Source: Punica granatum (Eukaryota > Streptophyta > Magnoliopsida > Myrtales > Lythraceae). Taken from it: a DNA stretch of 64,000 bases. Location: NCBI RefSeq assembly GCF_007655135.1, contig NC_045134.1, forward strand, positions 3,430,982 through 3,494,981, read 5' to 3'. Shown in pieces: positions 58,524 through 64,000 of the stretch. Position 1 is the first letter of the stretch; each line of letters starts with the position of its first letter. The notes under the pieces are model-generated. The model saw only the letters and a program-made list of their open reading frames with translations. It did no database searches and had not been told where the DNA came from. The position numbers and the translations under genes were made by a program.

Positions 58524-61500
58524 ATCCGCTGCACACTCTCATCTTCAATAGTAGCACCCCAAGAGAATTTACCAGAAAAACATGAAATTTGGAATGGATT
58601 GAGCTCGACAGCCCATCGAGTAATCACACCAAAACTAGCCAAGTCTACGCATGGGTTCAATATCCAAAGATAACAATAAACATAACACTAATCATCCCTA
58701 GCCTCTTCTTATAGCCAAGGTTCACGAATCAACCGAAACCTCTTTCAGAAACATATCACATATCATACTTATATGATCAAAATCGATAATCATCATAACA
58801 AAATACATGCATGCCTCGAGACATCGACATGGCCATGACAATGAATTTAAAAGACTGTATACATCCATTTCGAAAACACTAATTTAGGATAGATTACTCA
58901 CCTTGCACTACTTGCTCGAAAATCCGACACTTACATAGGGTGAGTACCTTACTACTTTCTCATAATCTCTCTAATTTTCTCCATCTCTCTATTTCTCTCC
59001 CTCACTGTGATGTCGTTAGATTTTCTTTTCGGCAGTAAGAAAATGATGACTATTTATAGAGAGTGTCAAAGGGACGGTTTACTGGGAGAAATCAATGCAC
59101 CAAAGAGATTTATGGAATAAAAAAAATAGATGGTCAAAGGTTATTTTACTAAAATTCAATTAAATAAGGAAAAATTATTGTAAACACAACAATTCCTTCC
59201 TATTGGATGTTTTAAGACCAGCTATTGAAACATAAAAGAACAATTTATAAAACATGGCAATTAAGAGGGGAAACGGCTGAGGAAGTGAATCGGAGAAAAT
59301 GTCTATTTGCACCCAAACCAATTTAACAAATAAACGTCATCATAATTAATAATAGAAGATATGAATACATTTATGGAAATAAGATGAATGACTTTTAGAG
59401 GATAATTGAGAAACGGAAGGTAATAGGGAGGAAATGCCTTTATTGCTTATATAACCATATAGAAACAATATTTTCAATTAATTAGAAATAAATTCCAAAT
59501 ATAATACATTTATTAAACCAATGGACTTATGCAATGAAATCTTGTTTGTTACTATTCTCCAAACAAGAACGTCGTCGATCAAAACATCTATATTTATAAG
59601 TAACTGAAAAAGAAAATATATCTTTCTAATTTAATTACGATAATTTACTTATAAAACGAGTAATTGCTCCAAATTTATTATAGCCGACGGAACACACACA
59701 AGTAGCAGGACTTTTCTGTTACGTGGTTGAGATGACGGTCGACTTTGACTGACTGAATGAATGAAATGAATCAAATCCCAATTATTGCCACACAAATTGA
59801 GAACCCTACCATTAAGATATGGCCTCGCCTCTTGTTTCCAGTTATGGACAATGAATTTTGAATCGGAGAAATCCCCTACCTATTAATTCTCATGCATCTA
59901 GATTTCGGAACTTAACTAAAGAACCGTGTGTAATCGACGTATGTCGGAATTTTTAGTATTCACATATTCAAAGAGATTGGTGTCCCATATGCTGCACCCG
60001 AAAACGATAACTTTATTCACAGGAAAGAGATTCAATGTATTGGACCGACTTCATTAAAGTCCATCACAAGAACAGGGTATATGTTGTCATATATTAGCTT
60101 CGGCCCTCCTCCTGCTACTTGTGTGTGTCCCGACGACTCTCGTCATCATTTGCAGGGTCGTGACTTCACTTAAGCACAAACCGCATTTTATTAGTAATTC
60201 CACCTTCGTTTATTTATTTATTTATGCTTTTTTGGAAAATATCCCACTTTTTATACTGAATCTTTTGAGTTTTTGACATTTTTGGGTCTGGGTCTCTGCT
60301 TTTGCTTTTTGTCCATGAAGATGGGGGAAATGGAACTTCTTCCATCCCTGAGCGCGTTCTCGATGAGGTTATGATTCACGTGCCAGCCGATTGCCTTTGG
60401 ATGTGGAAGATTATGTCGCTGCCATTACTGATAGCACCGGCACAGTCGAAAAACGCTGGAAAAGTTTATCATCGTGTTTTTTCATTGTCAAACGATATCT
60501 CACATTGCAATTCCTTTATCGTGTCCATTAGCCGATAATCATTTTAGAAAGATTTAATTGATTTTGGTGTGTCAGTTGTCAATCGTCTGCCAGTGGCTCT
60601 TGTTGGCCGCATCACTTCATTGTTAAGAAGGCTGCATCAGATCTCAGCATGGAGCCATAATAGGATTTGAGCCCATGATGAATATACAGAGAGTAACCCG
60701 AACACGATCCAGGACCGGGTTTAGGTCGAAGTCAGCAAAAGTTGGACCAGTTCTAAGGATAACTGTGTTATCATAGACGAGGTTGAAAACATGAAATGAA
60801 AAATCTACCCCCCATCTCCATTGGTCTGTTGCTCTCTACTCACTTTTAAACTATCCTAGCGTTGCATAACTGAATAGTAACGGAGTGATGCAATATCCAG
60901 TGGCCTTTGTTCAATCGGAGTGGTGAATGACTTTTACAAGCTGACTAAACAAAGCGGAAGACCATTTGCATGGGGTGGACATAGATGCTAGCTGATGCTG
61001 CTAGTCAATGAACTCAGGTTGGTGTTTGGGCCTGAATGAACAGATGACTCCTGCCGCCGGAAAGTAATAGAACTATCCGAACAAACTCAACCAAAGACGA
61101 ACATGTGACTCGCATCGCAACAATCTCTGTAAATTCTTTTCTTCTCATCCATTGTGCAGAAAATTATTAACATTCACTGAAGACAAGCTTAGTCTATTCA
61201 AACATAAGACGCAAATGCTGCAACATTAGGACAAAACAAACATAATTTTTATCCTTTCATTACTTCAGTTGCGAGCCGAGTGACTCTGTTGGAGACGCGT
61301 AGCAGGGAGCAGCAGCCGTTCACTGTTCACCAGCTAAAGGAGCAAAAAGTTTACGATTTCATGAAAAAGAAAAATTGGTAAATCTGGGAATAAAATAAAA
61401 GTTTTGATTTTATGGGAAAAAATGACAGCTCAGATTCCATTTGCTATGTTAGCACCGTTAACGGTCACGTCAAAAAATTTAATGGAGCAGTTGACGTTTT

Positions 61501-61690
61501 GGTAGAAAACTTAAAGAAAGTATATGTATTTGTAGGCTATTATTCCCTAAAAAAATGCTGTATTTTCCTTTTTTTGAAATGAATTTTTTTGCCTATTTGA
61601 AAGGAATTTCTTTTCAAAATTTTATTTTGTATTTCCGGTCAAAAGAAAAATATTTTTCCATTGACCAGTGAAATTTGTGCTACCAATTTT
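58524..61690. repeat. Segmental duplication, copy 2 (partner 18221-24190), without the nested LTR
   Basis: Nearly identical to the first copy but uninterrupted at 58945-58965, the target of the solo LTR found at 18655-21387. It contains the family-2 LTR part (minus strand, TATA-like CTCTATAAATAGTC near 59050), an F-box remnant and a module copy (60600-60675). Confidence 0.9.
60311..60538 (+). pseudogene. F-box-like remnant, copy 3
   Basis: Same frame as 22779-23006: IPERVLDEVMIHVPADCLW, then AQSKNAGKVYHRVFSLS and a TAA at 60536-60538. Without an in-frame ATG ahead of the motif and with under 80 codons, it is not a complete F-box protein. Confidence 0.45.
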
Positions 61691-61730
61691 ATGAGATTTT
61701 AATGGATGAGATAAAGATAAGGGAAACGTA

Positions 61731-62530
61731 CAAAAACTCCCATTGTGATTTAAGATCGGGACAACTTGCACCATGTATTTTTGTTAGGGACAATTACCCT
61801 CACTGTGGTATACTCCGTTAGCCATAGAAAGTTACGACGTTAATTTTTTCCATTTTTAGTCCTCCATCTTTAGCCTTTTAATTATTTTGGTTTTAAATAT
61901 TTTTTCTTTTATCATTTCTATCCTCAATTTTCCATTGTTTTCATTTTAGTCCTAGAAAGAAAATCGAAAGTGAAGGAGGGGTTGGGGCTACCAATCGGCG
62001 ACCCCGACCCCTCCACCGAGGTCGCTGGCATCCTCCGTGGGTACCGACGAACTCGGAGGAAGGGTCAAGGTCATCGATTGACGCCCCCAGCCCTCGAATC
62101 CACTAGGGGTTCTGAGTCGGAGTTCCCGATCGATTTGCGGGCTGGAGTCGCCAATCGATGACCCCAGCTCCTCCACATAAGCCGTCGGCACCCACGGAGG
62201 TCACCGGCGACCTCAATGGAGGGGTCGGGGTCAGGGTCGCCGATTGGCGGCCCCAGCCCATGAATTGATCGGGAACTCCAACTAGGAGTCCTCAATTAGC
62301 GACCCTGACCCCTCCTCCAAGGTTGCTGGCACTCACGGAGGACTAAAAGAAAAAAGATTTAGAAGCAAAATGATTAAATGGTTAAAGATTGAGGATTAAA
62401 AATGAAAAAAAAAAACTAACGTCACAATCCCTTATGACTAACGGAGTACATTACAGAGGGACTATATGTCTCTAATAAAAATACATAGTGTAACTTGACT
62501 CAATCCCAAACCACAAGGGTATTATATTTC
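61731..62530. mobile_element. Inverted-repeat element of about 800 bp with a GC-rich core
   Basis: The outer 110-115 bp at 61731-61845 and 62415-62530 are imperfect inverted repeats (left GTATTTTTGTTAGGGACAAT and ACTCCGTTAGCCATA; right, reversed, GTATTTTTATTAGAGACATA and ACTCCGTTAGTCATA). The core 61970-62340 is GC-rich and made of repeated and inverted words such as CGACCCCGACCCCTCC and GGTCGCTGGCA. No transposase. It looks like a foldback or MULE-type non-autonomous element. A target duplication was not found by eye. Confidence 0.65.
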
Positions 62531-63550
62531 TAATCAAGGCCTTGCGCTGCCCACAAGTCATACATACACACATATCTATATGTGCATATATAGAGGGAGA
62601 GAGAGGAAAAGTGATTAATTTTCAATTGCTGGAAAGACCCTACTCCTCACATGTGTCATGAGGTTATTGCATCTATATCATATGTGTAATTTTATCAATA
62701 TTTTATCTATCAAAAAAAATTTATCAATATTTTGCTTTTAAGGAAGAATTTGTTTTGATTTTCATGTCTCCTTGTAATGGATGACGTCGAATGAGCGAAC
62801 TAATTGGAGATTCAAATGCAAGCTCACGAGAGATTTTTCAAAAAAATACACCGTCTAATTGTTAAAGTTTAAACTATGGCTTGGCATTTGGATCGAGCTA
62901 AGTGGGCCGACGGTGTTGATAATTAAGAAAGGACGTGTAAACAAGTAATTGGGATGAATAGATCGTATATAGTTTAATCAAGTAGGCCTAAATCGAGAAG
63001 CAGAATATGCCTGCCCTATTGCAGTCCAATAATTGCTTTTAATTTGTAGATCAAACAACACATTAATTTTGTTAATTGATCAGATCAATGCTGAGGCTGT
63101 GGATTAAACATCAAGGGGCATGATAAATTTTTTTTAAAAAAACTACATATGTCTGCATCGAGAAAATCTTATATGCAACGGTGGTACCACGTAAAATTAT
63201 GCCACAAGACATATAAAAAATATTATTTTTATCAATAATGAATTGTTTTTGTCTATTGTTTCTATTTTTATTTACATATTAAAAATGAACATGAATGTAC
63301 AGAGTACAGTGGAGGCAAGCTCGAGTGACAAGCTCAACTACATTATTTTAATCGAATGTTCTCTGATTTCCATGACATTTTTCTCATTGCTGAGAGAAAA
63401 AGTAATAGCAATACCCTAATTTTTACCATATTTTCCTTCTGAACGCACAGACAGAGTCCAAACCTCTGAAATATTCTAACTCCAATACGTTGATTTTCAA
63501 ATCTCTTTTGATCTCTTACAAGAAGTCACCATCACTTAATTAATTAATAA
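62531..63550. other. Spacer without recognised features
   Basis: AT-rich sequence with (TA)-like and A/T runs. No convincing frame on either strand. It includes the 3' flank of the gene at the right edge. Confidence 0.4.
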
Positions 63551-63556
63551 TCAGTA

Positions 63557-64000
63557 TTAGTACAAGACTCCTTCGTCTGCTCTAGTAGGTACGTTGTCCA
63601 CTACGCTTTCGGGACTACTGGCCCGGTTCTCGACATCAAACAAGAAGCTGCTGTAATTACAGTCATTATTATTATTATTGTTAGTTGTAGCGGTGATGAG
63701 GCTAGAAGAAGTGTTGCTTATAAGCTGCATGATCTCCTCGATGGCGCCATAGTAATCTAACGTGTACTGTTGCTGCCGTAGTTAATGATGTCTTGATCGC
63801 CCAGCCCCAAGATCTCATTCCCATGGTGAGACGGTGAGAAGCCCTGCAGATTATTGTTGGGCACCTGCTGGTGATGATTGAACTGATGATGATGATGATC
63901 TTTGTCGACGGAGCTTCCATCGGAGAAGCTGCAGCTAGCAGCTTCGTGACCGTACATATTGATGGGGCCCACAAGGGTCTCTTGGGGCTGAAGGTTTGTT
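63557..64000 (-). CDS. 3' end of a transcription-factor-like gene (possibly R2R3-MYB), frame break near 63779
   Basis: The gene enters from the right edge. The first frame reads LQPQETLVGPINMYGHEAAS, then His/Gln-rich sequence, ending with TAG at 63759-63757. Directly behind, a frame offset by one base reads QQYTLDYYGAIEEIMQLIS, an Asn run, NYSSFLFDVENRA and DEGVLY with a TAA at 63559-63557. Both parts look like one low-complexity, acidic activation-type C terminus. The ending pattern (EEIMQLIS, then FLFDVEN, then a short tail) reminds me of RAX-type R2R3-MYB proteins, but no DNA-binding domain lies in the window. The break may be a real one-base deletion, a sequencing error, or the first stop may be the true end. 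Confidence 0.45.

Noticed and set aside
61970..62295. Several frames on both strands in the GC-rich core
   Set aside because: Repetitive core of the inverted-repeat element; open on both strands only because of composition.

Overview
This is a piece of a plant nuclear genome. The coding genes are split by GT-AG introns, the spacers are AT-rich and full of LTR retrotransposons, and the genes are plant TIR-NB-LRR (TNL) immune receptors, mTERF, MED15, F-box, bZIP and type IIB Ca2+-ATPase relatives. The TNL style (N-terminal PKRKR or a membrane hairpin ahead of the TIR, and 'GWELKDKG' at the TIR/NB junction) fits Myrtales. Pomegranate (Punica) or a Eucalyptus relative is my guess from memory, not shown by the sequence.

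The backbone is a minus-strand TNL cluster. TNL1 (13.29-16.55 kb), TNL2 (25.25-28.60 kb) and TNL3 (40.06/40.44-43.77 kb) look intact and keep all NB-ARC motifs. A fourth copy (51.09-51.62 kb) is only two LRR exons. The window start resembles the TNL promoter, so another TNL may lie just outside it. TNL1 and TNL2 start with a nuclear-localisation-like MAPKRKR. TNL3 has an extra 5' exon encoding a hydrophobic membrane hairpin, and its 3' end runs into a captured piece of a Ca2+-ATPase (ACA) gene.

Between the TNLs are multiplied gene fragments. There are two mTERF pseudogenes plus two shorter mTERF scraps, F-box N-terminal remnants, ACA exon scraps and a truncated bZIP. MED15 occurs twice as two different parts of the protein: a broken KIX-domain copy (9.27-12.76 kb) and a middle part fused in frame, with introns, to a retrotransposon-type DUF4283/zinc-knuckle exon (52.95-54.87 kb). 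The fusion leaves an open chimeric gene of about 434 codons, the most unusual gene in the window.

Mobile elements fill the rest. One LTR family (TGTGAGACC... to ...GGGTCGTGACA) occurs as a solo LTR at 4477-8140 (TSD TGCTC), a solo LTR on the minus strand at 18655-21387 (TSD CTTTA), an old fragment at 11428-12465 and an internally deleted element at 30433-35586 with a primer-binding site. For both solo LTRs a paralogous empty site survives elsewhere in the window. A LINE tail (35.59-36.69 kb), a hAT-like element, a Tourist-like MITE, an 800-bp inverted-repeat element and Helitron-like AT-rich repeats are also present.

Several blocks are segmental duplications: 18.22-24.19 with 58.52-61.69 kb; 36.85-40.03 with 44.87-47.72 kb; 0-2.69 with 47.73-50.24 kb; 50.48-51.07 with 52.43-52.95 kb. 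The right edge (63.56-64.00 kb) holds the 3' end of a minus-strand transcription-factor-like gene, possibly R2R3-MYB, with a probable frame break. No tRNA, rRNA or CRISPR array was seen.
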